Positions 18,332-26,017 of a DNA stretch of 60,316 nt are shown here, piece by piece (within the stretch, counting starts at the first letter, position 1; each line of letters starts with the position of its first letter). Under the pieces are notes generated by a model that was not told the DNA's origin, searched no databases, and saw only the letters and a program-made list of their open reading frames with translations. The DNA is from Fretibacterium sp. OH1220_COT-178 (GTDB taxonomy: Bacteria; Synergistota; Synergistia; Synergistales; Aminobacteriaceae), in contig NZ_RQYL01000020.1 of the NCBI RefSeq assembly GCF_003860125.1, positions 1 to 60,316 on the forward strand, written 5' to 3'. The position numbers were made by a program, and so were the translations under genes.

Positions 18332-19218
18332 TCGGGACTCACCGCTCCCTCATTCGGCTTCCAGCATCGTTCCTCACGGTCATAGCGAACGTAACCCTTC
18401 TCCTGTCCCCAGCCCAGAATGGTCCGGCGCATCTCCGCCAGCCGTGCACGGTCGGACAGGTCCGGGTCTCTGCCTTCTCTCAAAGCGCAAACCAGCTCCC
18501 GGTAGTGCGCCATCCACTCCCGGCGGATGGGCCAGGCAAAGGTGAAAAAAACAATGCCGACGAAAATCGTCATAGGGATGTGCACATACAGATTGGGCAC
18601 GGCTGCCTCTTGAAAGGGGACATCGAGTTCGCGAGTTCCGTCAAGACGTCCGAGCATGTTGCCGACAACCCCCATCATCAACAACATCCCCAGGAACATG
18701 ACGTTCTGTCCTTTGATGTAATAGGCGAAAGCGCGCAGGCGAGGGGAATCCCAGGCCCAAGCCCGTGTACGGGGAAAGAGAACCTCCAGCCTCCCTCTGC
18801 TGAAAAAATTCGAATGGTACAGATCCTCGAGATGCCGTATATATTTCGTGTTCAATCCTCCGTACCACAAGGAGAGCATTTCCTCATTATCCAGAACTTC
18901 ATCGTCATCCGCATCGTAAAGGCCGTCTATGGGGGCCTCGAAACGGACCAGCCACAACCCCAGAAGAAAGAGCGTCAAGGCCAATCCCGTACAGCGGGGC
19001 GCGAACTCCCGCCAAACTCCGCCCAGCCCCACGGCGATGGTTGCTCCGCCCCAGCACAGCGCCCTCAAATCGCACAGGACGGCAAACCTGCCGAAGTGAG
19101 CCCCGGCACGTCTGGGCAGGTAATTCCGTGCTTGCCACAGATAGCCTACAGGATACAGAAATATCCCCAAACCTATCGTCAGCCATAAGCTCCCCAGAGA
19201 GAAACGCAGCGGCGTCAT
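18328..19218 (-). CDS. Tandem-array membrane protein, long form with N and C modules (paralog F)
   Basis: 296 residues, family not recognised. The N module (about 1-110, starting TPLRFSLGSLWLTIGLG) has two or three membrane helices. The linker FEAPIDGLYDADDDEVLDNEEM leads into LSLWYGGLN. The C module follows with RTRAWAWDSPRLRAFAYYIK, two membrane helices, IRREWMAHYRELV, EGRDPDLSDRARLAEMRRTILGW and YVRYDRE. GGAGGACG precedes the ATG. It is preceded by a repeated leader and hairpin (19201-19321) and overlaps the next gene by 4 bases. Confidence 0.72.
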   Translation of the reverse strand: MTPLRFSLGSLWLTIGLGIFLYPVGYLWQARNYLPRRAGAHFGRFAVLCDLRALCWGGATIAVGLGGVWREFAPRCTGLALTLFLLGLWLVRFEAPIDGLYDADDDEVLDNEEMLSLWYGGLNTKYIRHLEDLYHSNFFSRGRLEVLFPRTRAWAWDSPRLRAFAYYIKGQNVMFLGMLLMMGVVGNMLGRLDGTRELDVPFQEAAVPNLYVHIPMTIFVGIVFFTFAWPIRREWMAHYRELVCALREGRDPDLSDRARLAEMRRTILGWGQEKGYVRYDREERCWKPNEGAVSPE

Positions 19219-19321
19219 CCCAACGTCCTCCTGCCTGCAATTGCTGCCGTTCGATCCCCCACACGCGCTTCCATCGGCACCTCCCCTCCCCGATGCGCGA
19301 ATCCCCCGGAAAGGCCGGGGG
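19201..19321. repeat. 121-base direct repeat, copy 1 (gene start, leader and hairpin)
   Basis: Matches 23154-23274 without gaps at 116 of 121 positions. It holds the first codons and ribosome binding site of a long paralog, a conserved leader and hairpin 2 (CCCCCGG AAAGG CCGGGGG, 19303-19321). The offset between copies is 3953 bases. Confidence 0.88.
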
Positions 19322-19341
19322 GCGTTGACGGCTACGGGCCT

Positions 19342-19662
19342 TTATGAGGCTCTGCGCCGCCGCTCGTCGAAATCCTTATAAAAACCTGAACCGCAGACAA
19401 GAAATAAAAGATGCATAACGAGCGTCACCACTATGAACCGGAGGTAATAGTCCCACCAGATAACCCCTATCCCCAGCGATAGACCGCTACAGATAAACAC
19501 AAAGCATTTGATGATCAGCCATCGGGCATAATATTCACAAAACCGCGGACCTTGCCACGGACTTCGGAAGGCACGCCACAGCCATGCGCAGGGAACGGGA
19601 AACATCCAGACCAACGTAACGATGACCCACAGCAGGCTCAGCACCAAACATCGGCTCGTCAT
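19342..19662 (-). CDS. Tandem-array membrane protein, N module alone (paralog E)
   Basis: 106 residues, unrecognised. It opens TSRCLVLSLLWVIVTLVWMFPVPCAWLWRA, contains the EYYARW loop shared with other N modules, then two more hydrophobic segments and a basic tail DFDERRRRAS. ATG 19662 is chosen because it overlaps the upstream stop by 4 bases (19659-19662), as elsewhere in the array. No C module follows; hairpin 2 comes next, so this unit has lost its C module or never had one. Confidence 0.58.
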   Translation of the reverse strand: MTSRCLVLSLLWVIVTLVWMFPVPCAWLWRAFRSPWQGPRFCEYYARWLIIKCFVFICSGLSLGIGVIWWDYYLRFIVVTLVMHLLFLVCGSGFYKDFDERRRRAS

Positions 19663-20579
19663 CCTATCATCCGCCCCTTCTGCGCGTTCAGCCGCCAGAC
19701 GCCCCACTCCCGGTCGTAACGAACATAGCCGCTGCTCACTCCCCATCCCAGGACCGCCCGTCGCATCTCGGCCAACCGCACACGATCGGACAGGTCCGGG
19801 TCACGCCCCTCTTTCAGCGCGCAAGCCAATGCACGGTAGTGTGGCATCCACTCCCTGCGGATGGCATTGGCAAAGAGAAAGAACACGAAACCGATCAGAA
19901 TCGTCATGGGGATACGGACGCAGAGAAAGGAAAGGACCGCTGCATCCTGAGCGAGGGCACACGAGGGACCTCGTATCGCCTGGACCTTTTGATACGTGAA
20001 CCCCACTACCTGAAGCAGCAGGAACGACATTGCATAGAGGGTGCTCTGCCCCTTGAAATAATAGGCCACAACACGCAGGCAGGGATTGTCCCAGGCCCAG
20101 GCCCATGTGTGTGAAAAATTGATTCCCGACGCCTTCTCCGAGACAGCCCTGCGGTGTTGCGACCGGTACGATTCCATTTTCTTCAAGAAATACTTTTCGT
20201 TCAGGCCGCCGTACCACAGAGCAAGCATCTCCTCGTCGCTCATCACCTCCTCGTCGTCCGCATCGAACAGGCCGCGGATGGGGGCTTCGAAGTAGAGCAT
20301 CAGAGCCCACAGCAAAAGAAAAATGCCGGCCACATTCAGGCAGAGTTCCGCATACTGCGGGCGAGCTTCGGCATGGAACCCGATCGGCCCCAACGCAATG
20401 ACGAAGCCCATCAGACAAAACGTCTTCAGCACTCCCCAAATGGCAAAAGCCCCCTCCTGCATGCCCGCACGAGGAGGGATGAAGCCGAAGGAACGCCACA
20501 GATGAACGCATGGAATGAAAAATGCAAAAAAAATCGCGATAATGAGCCATAGGACTCCCCAAGCCAAACTCAAGGTCAT
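19659..20579 (-). CDS. Tandem-array membrane protein, long form with N and C modules (paralog D)
   Basis: 306 residues, family not recognised. The N module starts TLSLAWGVLWLIIAIFFAFF. The linker FEAPIRGLFDADDEEVMSDEEM precedes LALWYGGLN. A longer variable insert (to about 160) comes before TWAWAWDNPCLRVVAYYFK. The tail has IRREWMPHYRALACALKEG, DPDLSDRVRLAEMRRAVLGW and GYVRYDRE. ATG 20579 overlaps the stop of the preceding gene (ATGA, 20576-20579). The open frame extends well upstream but only through antisense-like sequence of the neighbour. Confidence 0.72.
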   Translation of the reverse strand: MTLSLAWGVLWLIIAIFFAFFIPCVHLWRSFGFIPPRAGMQEGAFAIWGVLKTFCLMGFVIALGPIGFHAEARPQYAELCLNVAGIFLLLWALMLYFEAPIRGLFDADDEEVMSDEEMLALWYGGLNEKYFLKKMESYRSQHRRAVSEKASGINFSHTWAWAWDNPCLRVVAYYFKGQSTLYAMSFLLLQVVGFTYQKVQAIRGPSCALAQDAAVLSFLCVRIPMTILIGFVFFLFANAIRREWMPHYRALACALKEGRDPDLSDRVRLAEMRRAVLGWGVSSGYVRYDREWGVWRLNAQKGRMIG

Positions 20580-21187
20580 CTCGCTCCTCGCCCTCCCCGG
20601 ATCTTCAGTCGCCATCGATCGGCATACCGAACGTAGCCGCTGTTCCATGCCCAGCCCAGGACCGTCCGGCGCATCTCCTCCATACGCACACGATCGGCAA
20701 GATCGGCGTCTCTCCCCCCTTTCAGGGCGGCGGCTAAAACGCGGTAATGGGATATCCATACCCTGTATCTCCTCTTATGCGACAACACCAAAAGCGGGAT
20801 GACGATGAGCCCCCAGGAGATGGCAAGGCTACGAAGCAGCAGCCCCAGATTCTCCAACATGGAGGTATGCTTCATACGGTCCAGAAAACTTCCGATGCAA
20901 GAACAGCCGAAAATAATGCCCATGGACGCCGTTGCAAGCAGGCCGAATACGGCTTTGCAATAATAGGCGGAGGCACGCATGTGGGGGTTGTCCCAAGTCC
21001 AGGCCCTGAAACATTCCCTTGGGATATCAGGTATAAATTCGAAAACCCATCGTCCCTCTTCACGGAATTTCTGCACGTAAATCCTGTTCAGTCCGCCGTA
21101 CCACAGCGACAGCATCTCCTCGTCGGTCAGAGCCGCCTCGGCCTCCTCACTGCACGGCCCCAGGCTTTTGACCTCGACATTATCCAT
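20576..21187 (-). CDS. Tandem-array membrane protein, C module alone (paralog C)
   Basis: 203 residues, unrecognised. It begins DNVEVKSLGPCSEEAEAALTDEEM, then LSLWYGGLN, RAWTWDNPHMRASAYYCK, two membrane segments, and the tail DADLADRVRMEEMRRTVLGWAWNSGYVRY. ATG 21187 is chosen because it gives the same N-terminal cap as paralogs B and H. It follows hairpin 3 directly and overlaps the next gene by 4 bases. No N module precedes it within the same unit. Confidence 0.68.
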   Translation of the reverse strand: MDNVEVKSLGPCSEEAEAALTDEEMLSLWYGGLNRIYVQKFREEGRWVFEFIPDIPRECFRAWTWDNPHMRASAYYCKAVFGLLATASMGIIFGCSCIGSFLDRMKHTSMLENLGLLLRSLAISWGLIVIPLLVLSHKRRYRVWISHYRVLAAALKGGRDADLADRVRMEEMRRTVLGWAWNSGYVRYADRWRLKIRGGRGAR

Positions 21188-21214
21188 CGGCACCCCCCTC
21201 CCCGATGCGCGGAT

Positions 21215-21233
21215 CCCCCGGAAAGGCCGGGGG
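21215..21233. repeat. Array hairpin 3
   Basis: CCCCCGG AAAGG CCGGGGG perfect hairpin between paralogs B and C, flanked on the left by about 30 bases matching the leader of the 121-base repeats. On the right lies a TGACGGC...GCCGTCA hairpin that overlaps the stop region of paralog B. Confidence 0.8.
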
Positions 21234-21252
21234 ACGTTGACGGCATGGGCCG

Positions 21253-22266
21253 TCATCCGACCAGTCGCCCGCCCTTCGACCCTTTCGAGGGAGCGTTCAG
21301 ACGCCAACCCACCTCTCGGTCGTACCGGACGTAGCCGCTGTTCCACGCCCAGCCCAGGATCGTACGGCGCAGCTCCTCCATACGCGCCCGGTCGGAAAGG
21401 TCCGGATCCCGACCCTCCTTAAGAGCTCGCGACAGAGTTCGATAGTGTTTCCTCCACTCCCTGCCGGGGAAGCAGAAACAATAAAGAAAAAAAGGCCCCA
21501 TAACGGCAAGACATGACACAAAACGCCAAACCAAGTCACTCCAATCATAACCCGTAATGTTTTCTTCCCAAAAATCAGCAAAAACCATAATGTCACTGCT
21601 TGTAAAGAGAAGAAACACGACTATTATGGACAGCAGGCAAAGTACAGCCTTGATATAGTAGGCGAGCGCCCGCAGGTAGGGATTGTCCGAGGCCCAGGCC
21701 CGCAGGTATTCCGGAGGCGTATGGTTCAAAGGCGTTCCAATCCACCGACCCGCTCCGCGGAACTTCCGCGCATAGACCCCGTTCAATCCGCCGTACCACA
21801 GCGACAGCATCACCTCGTCGGTCAAAGCACCCTCGGCCTCCTCACTGCACGGCCCAACGCTTGCAGCTACCCCATCCCGGGGAAACACACGCTCTCGCTC
21901 CGGCTCCGGGGAGCTCTCGCTGCTTCCACGACCGACCAAGGACGGCCCTCTCAATCGTTCGAATATGTCCCGGAACAAAGGAAGGACAACCGCAACAATG
22001 CCCACTCCAGCAAAAACAAACACGAAATAATTCTTCCAAACAGGTGTCAACCCCAAAAAGACCAAGACAAAAAGAAGCGATATGCGGCAGAGTACTCCCT
22101 CTCGGGCATATCCATCGAGGGGCGATTCGCCGCGCTGCCTCCAAAACTGCCCCGAGCGCCACAGGTGCGGACAAAGAGGCAGAAGCAGCCAGACGAAAGA
22201 CACGACGAGCCACAGGGAACCCAGCCATAAGGGAAAGATGGAAGAATAGGAATCATCGGGGGTCAT
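21253..22266 (-). CDS. Tandem-array membrane protein, fused N+C of the short types (paralog B)
   Basis: 337 residues, unrecognised. Residues about 1-105 are an N module (FPLWLGSLWLVVSFVWLLLP, DGYAREGV). A linker rich in Ser, Pro and charged residues (about 106-140) joins it to a C module whose cap SVGPCSEEAEGALTDEVM matches stand-alone paralogs C and H. Then come LSLWYGGLN, WASDNPYLRALAYYIK, two membrane segments and the tail shared almost exactly with H. Start ATG 22266 overlaps the upstream stop (ATGA). It is the fused counterpart of the split pair G and H. Confidence 0.72.
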   Translation of the reverse strand: MTPDDSYSSIFPLWLGSLWLVVSFVWLLLPLCPHLWRSGQFWRQRGESPLDGYAREGVLCRISLLFVLVFLGLTPVWKNYFVFVFAGVGIVAVVLPLFRDIFERLRGPSLVGRGSSESSPEPERERVFPRDGVAASVGPCSEEAEGALTDEVMLSLWYGGLNGVYARKFRGAGRWIGTPLNHTPPEYLRAWASDNPYLRALAYYIKAVLCLLSIIVVFLLFTSSDIMVFADFWEENITGYDWSDLVWRFVSCLAVMGPFFLYCFCFPGREWRKHYRTLSRALKEGRDPDLSDRARMEELRRTILGWAWNSGYVRYDREVGWRLNAPSKGSKGGRLVG

Positions 22267-23171
22267 CCGATCAGGCGCCCCCCTTCCGATTGTGCCCCAG
22301 AGCCCAGCCTCCATGCGCCGGCATTTCGGTCGTAATGGACGAGACTTTTCTCCCGAGCCCAGCCCAGAACCGCCCGGCGCATCTCGGCCATGCGTGCCCG
22401 GTCGGAAAGGTCCGGGTCCCTGCCCTCTCTCAGGGCGCGAACCAGCTCCCGGTAACGCGCCATCCACTCCCGGCGGATGGCCCAGGCAAAGGGGAGAAAT
22501 ACGACGCAGGTAAAGAGCGCCATGGGAATCCGGACCCATAAACCGGGCATATTTCTCAATACGTATTCGTCAGACAGTATCTTGTAATTACCTGGCAAAT
22601 AAATCATCTTAAGTTCTCTGGTGCCGGAAATTCTCCCCGCCGCCATCAGCAGCAGCAACGTCGCCAACAGAAAAGCGGCAAACTGGGCCTTGAAGTAATA
22701 ACCTGCGGCCCGAAGCTCGGGGTCGTCCCAAAACCAGGCACGCGTCCGGGAAAAGCTGTAATCCACACCCCATCGGCTTCGGGCCCGAGCGTAAATTGCG
22801 TTCAAGCCGCCGTACCACAGCGACAGCATCTCCTCATTGCTCAGAACCTCCTCGTCGTCCGCATCGAACAGGCCGTCTATGGGCGCCTCGAAAAAGATCA
22901 GCCACACACCCAGAAGCAAAAGGGTCAAGGCCGTCTCGAGGCAGAGATACAGGTGCTCCCACCAGAACGCCGACAGCCCCGCAACAATGCCCGACACGAT
23001 GAAGCAAAGCTGCCTCACCGCCCCCACCGCGGCAAAGGTGCCGTTCCGGGCTCCGACCCGAACGCTCCGGTACCCCCACGCCCGCCAAAGGTGCACGCAG
23101 GGCAGGGGCAGCATCCAGGCCGACGACCCAGCCAGCCAGAGGAGCCCGAGCACGAAACGCAGCGGCGTCAT
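22263..23171 (-). CDS. Tandem-array membrane protein, long form with N and C modules (paralog A)
   Basis: 302 residues, first gene of the array proper. N module TPLRFVLGLLWLAGSSAWMLPLP; linker FEAPIDGLFDADDEEVLSNEEM; LSLWYGGLN; RTRAWFWDDPELRAAGYYFK; two membrane segments; IRREWMARYRELVRALREG; DPDLSDRARMAEMRRAVLGW. ATG 23171 is preferred to the GTG at 23177 because GGAGG is 8 bases upstream of the ATG. Its first codons and leader are part of the 121-base repeat also found before paralog F. Confidence 0.72.
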   Translation of the reverse strand: MTPLRFVLGLLWLAGSSAWMLPLPCVHLWRAWGYRSVRVGARNGTFAAVGAVRQLCFIVSGIVAGLSAFWWEHLYLCLETALTLLLLGVWLIFFEAPIDGLFDADDEEVLSNEEMLSLWYGGLNAIYARARSRWGVDYSFSRTRAWFWDDPELRAAGYYFKAQFAAFLLATLLLLMAAGRISGTRELKMIYLPGNYKILSDEYVLRNMPGLWVRIPMALFTCVVFLPFAWAIRREWMARYRELVRALREGRDPDLSDRARMAEMRRAVLGWAREKSLVHYDRNAGAWRLGSGAQSEGGRLIG

Positions 23172-23274
23172 CCCCACGTCCTCCTGCCCTCAATCGCTGC
23201 CGTTCGATCCCCCACACGCGCTTCCATCGGCACCTCGCCTCCCCGATGCGCGAATCCCCCGGAAAGGCCGGGGG
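23154..23274. repeat. 121-base direct repeat, copy 2 (gene start, leader and hairpin)
   Basis: Counterpart of 19201-19321, five mismatches and no gaps. It includes hairpin 4 (23256-23274), which sits just after the TIG-like gene and before paralog A, where it could act as a partial terminator. Confidence 0.88.
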
Positions 23275-23291
23275 ATCCGCAACACCCTGCG

Positions 23292-24134
23292 CTACTCGAA
23301 ATAAAGCACCTTAGAAACGTCGGGCTCCAAGACCGTGCCCAGAACGCCCCGTTTGGCGCTTGACTCCCCTTTGACGTTAAAACGATAGAACTTCCTCACT
23401 CCCGGCGTAAGGTCGATCCCATCATCCTTCACGGGGGCATCGACATCACCCGTGATGCGGATGCTATACGTCCCTACGCCATCGGGCGCATTGACCCCCA
23501 GCAACATTGCCGTATGCGGCCCCGGCGTCAGCAGAAGGCCGTCCCACGTTTTAACGTACGAGCCCGGCGAGGCGTACAGGGTCCCCTTGTCCACCCCATC
23601 CAGAAAGAGGCGGAAGGCGTCGTCCTTCCAGTTGCCGCTGTCCCACACCATGACCTTGACCGCCCCTCCCAGCTTCTTGGTCACCGTGTACCAGACCGGG
23701 TCGTCGGTCCAGCTCGTCCAGGTCCTGCCGTCGTCGCCGCTGACCCGTACCTGCACCAGATGCTTGCCCTCCTCCAACTGCGGGGGAAGCTGAGCCCAGA
23801 GGGATCGAGGGTTAGACGGCAGGAAAACCTCAGCCTCGATTCCGCCAATACGCACCTGATTGTTTTCCGGCCTCGAGTGGAAACCCATTCCACGGATGTG
23901 CAAAACAGCCCGGTTTGTCCCTTCCTCAGGCGCTATGGACTGAACATGGACATTCTCCGAAAAGGAGACGGCCTTGGGCAGGGTCTGCAGGGCAGTGCCC
24001 GTGAGATCCCGCGAGGTATACTGAAAATCGAGGTAGTTGCCCGTCTGCTCCCCCACGCGGAAGCCGAGGCCAAAATGATGAGTTGCTCTAGCCTCAATTT
24101 TAGCGATAATTGCTCTATGGGTCAAACTGTTCAA
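23292..24134 (-). CDS. Probable exported-type protein with a TIG-like domain, 5' end uncertain or truncated
   Basis: Open frame of up to 280 residues. About residues 55-135 look like an IPT/TIG immunoglobulin-like domain (VLHIRGMGFHSRPENNQVRIGG, LVQVRVSGDDGRTWTSW). Two beta-rich segments follow, with ATGs absent at the N-terminus. There is no signal peptide. The first usable codon is TTG 24134, but the only good promoter (24097-24125) lies inside that stretch, which leaves GTG 24056 as a downstream start without a ribosome binding site. The protein therefore looks like the surviving end of a larger gene. It precedes the tandem array on the same strand. Function is unknown. Confidence 0.5.
   Translation of the reverse strand: MNSLTHRAIIAKIEARATHHFGLGFRVGEQTGNYLDFQYTSRDLTGTALQTLPKAVSFSENVHVQSIAPEEGTNRAVLHIRGMGFHSRPENNQVRIGGIEAEVFLPSNPRSLWAQLPPQLEEGKHLVQVRVSGDDGRTWTSWTDDPVWYTVTKKLGGAVKVMVWDSGNWKDDAFRLFLDGVDKGTLYASPGSYVKTWDGLLLTPGPHTAMLLGVNAPDGVGTYSIRITGDVDAPVKDDGIDLTPGVRKFYRFNVKGESSAKRGVLGTVLEPDVSKVLYFE
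24097..24125 (-). promoter_or_regulatory. Candidate promoter for the TIG-like gene and tandem array
   Basis: TTGACC (24120-24125), 17 bases, TAAAAT (24097-24102) on the minus strand. It faces the array and is divergent from the WYL regulator. Confidence 0.5.
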
Positions 24135-24231
24135 GAAAATCCGTTCCCGAAACGGCGGGAAGAGGGATAATATCGGGGAGGCAGAAATCGGCGCCGGAAA
24201 ATCTTACCCATACCGGATCGGAGGCGAGACC

Positions 24232-25152
24232 ATGAAAACGGACCGCCTGCTCGGCATCATCATCCATCTGCTGAATCACGACAACGTCTCCGCCTCCCGT
24301 CTGGCGGAGCGGTTCCACGTCTCGGTCAGGACCATCCAGAGGGACATGATCGGCATATCCGCAGCAGGAATTCCAGTATATTCCGTCAACGGCAGGTTCG
24401 GGGGCTATTCCATCCTGCCGGAGTTCAAGATGAAGAACATCGACATCCGGAGCGGCGAACAGCAGATGATCGTGCGGGCGCTGGAAAGCCTCGCAACCTC
24501 CTACTCCAACGATACCCTCAATTCCCTGATCGAGAAATACAACGCCATCATCGAAAGGGAGGGGGGCCGGAAGGTCTTCTGGGATTTCAGCGTCACGAAA
24601 GAAAACCAAAGGGTCCAGGGCCTGAACGCCGCGCTGGAGTCGGCCATCTCCGACAGGCGTTGCATTGCGTTCGACTACCGGAACGCAGCCGGCAGGGAAT
24701 CCCGCCCCCACGTCGAGCCGCTGGCCATCCACTACAAGTGGTACGCGTGGTACCTGTTCGCCTGGTCCGAGGAATGCGGGGAATACCGGACGTTCAAGGT
24801 GGCGAGGATACGCAATCTCGAGGTTTCGGAACGAAGATCGCGGATCGATCACGGGGATGTCGAGCAGCGCATGAAGGAGTCGGAGCAGGCGTACTACAGG
24901 ACCTGCATCGACATAGAGGTCCGGTTTCCGGCGGGGGACGCGCCCCTGATGGAGGAGTACTTCCCCGACTGCCCGATGGAGAGGCTGACGGAGGATACGG
25001 GCAGGATATTCATCCGGGTTCCCGCAAAAGAACGGCTGTGGAAAGCGCTGCTGCTCAGCTTCGGGGACAGGGTGACGGTCGTCGGCCCGGAGGCGTATCG
25101 GGAGGAGCTGAAGGAAACGGCACGCAAGTTCCTGTCCAACTACGACATATAG
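24232..25152 (+). CDS. WYL-domain transcriptional regulator with DeoR-type helix-turn-helix
   Basis: 306 residues. The N-terminal HTH_11 domain (DRLLGIIIHLLNHDNVSASRLAERFHVSVRTIQRDM) is followed by a wing GIPVYSVNGRFGGYSI. The WYL sensor domain is at about residues 130-215 (HYKWYAWYLFAW, RTFKVARIRNLE), and a WCX-type C-terminal extension follows. GGAGG lies upstream of the ATG. It stands 77 bases before the ABC transporter operon on the same strand and probably controls it (inference). Confidence 0.9.
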   Translation: MKTDRLLGIIIHLLNHDNVSASRLAERFHVSVRTIQRDMIGISAAGIPVYSVNGRFGGYSILPEFKMKNIDIRSGEQQMIVRALESLATSYSNDTLNSLIEKYNAIIEREGGRKVFWDFSVTKENQRVQGLNAALESAISDRRCIAFDYRNAAGRESRPHVEPLAIHYKWYAWYLFAWSEECGEYRTFKVARIRNLEVSERRSRIDHGDVEQRMKESEQAYYRTCIDIEVRFPAGDAPLMEEYFPDCPMERLTEDTGRIFIRVPAKERLWKALLLSFGDRVTVVGPEAYREELKETARKFLSNYDI

Positions 25153-25228
25153 CTGTCGCACCCAAATGATAAGCTGTCCGCGAGGTCGGAACGGCGACCC
25201 ATATTTTTTCGGAGGAGGAAGCGGCCCC

Positions 25229-26017
25229 ATGAAAAAATATCGCTCGGTCATGAAGGCTTATCTGAAGGGCTCCCTGATGAACCTGATGGAGTACAAATTC
25301 AACTTCGTCACCGGCGGAACGTTCGAACTCGTATGGACGGCCATGTACGTCATCTTCATCAACGTCGTGTTTGCACACACGAAGGAGATCAACGGCTGGA
25401 ACAAGGTCCAGATGCTGATGCTCACGTTCCAGGGGGGGCTGATGGACTCCACGTTCACCTTCCTGATCGTCCCGGGCCTGCGCAGGCTGCCCGACATGGT
25501 CAACACGGGCGCCCTGGATTTCGTCCTGCTGAAGCCCATCAACAAGCGGTTCAACATTTCGTGCAGCGAATTCGACATTCCGCAGATCAAAAACATCGCC
25601 CTCAACGCGGGAGGAATAGCCTGGTGCCTCTCGAGGCTTGAAATATCCCCGACCCCTGCCGGGGCGGCGACGTACCTTCTGCTCTCGCTCAACGGTTTTC
25701 TGTCCATCTATTCCATCATGTTCCTGCTGATGTCCCTCTCCTTCTGGTTCGTGAGGATGGATATCGTCATGGGCATCGGCTCCGAGCTGATTACCGTCGG
25801 GAACAAGCCCATGACGATATACCCCCAGGCCGTGCAGAAAATCCTCATCTTCGTGATCCCTCTGCTGGTGTGCTTCAATTTTCCGATCCTGTTCGTCATA
25901 AGAGGACTGAGCCCGTACTGCGTGCTCTATTCCTTCCTATCGACTTTCATCGTCTTTCGTCTATCGGGTTTTGTATTCGACAGGGGGCTCAGAAGATATG
26001 TCGGTGCGGGCAGCTAG
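25229..26017 (+). CDS. ABC-2-type permease (pfam ABC2_membrane_2-like), first subunit
   Basis: Integral membrane protein of 262 residues with about six hydrophobic segments. It starts MKKYRSVMKAYLKGSLMNLMEYKFNF, typical of the DUF990/ABC-2 export permeases that pair with a second permease and one ATPase. GGAGGAGG is 10 bases before the ATG. Its end overlaps the ATPase gene by 20 bases. The exported substrate is unknown. Confidence 0.85.
   Translation: MKKYRSVMKAYLKGSLMNLMEYKFNFVTGGTFELVWTAMYVIFINVVFAHTKEINGWNKVQMLMLTFQGGLMDSTFTFLIVPGLRRLPDMVNTGALDFVLLKPINKRFNISCSEFDIPQIKNIALNAGGIAWCLSRLEISPTPAGAATYLLLSLNGFLSIYSIMFLLMSLSFWFVRMDIVMGIGSELITVGNKPMTIYPQAVQKILIFVIPLLVCFNFPILFVIRGLSPYCVLYSFLSTFIVFRLSGFVFDRGLRRYVGAGS

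Noticed and set aside
17298-23274. Regular hairpins considered as a CRISPR array
   Set aside because: Only four copies spaced by about 2 kb of coding sequence; no short spacers and no cas genes.
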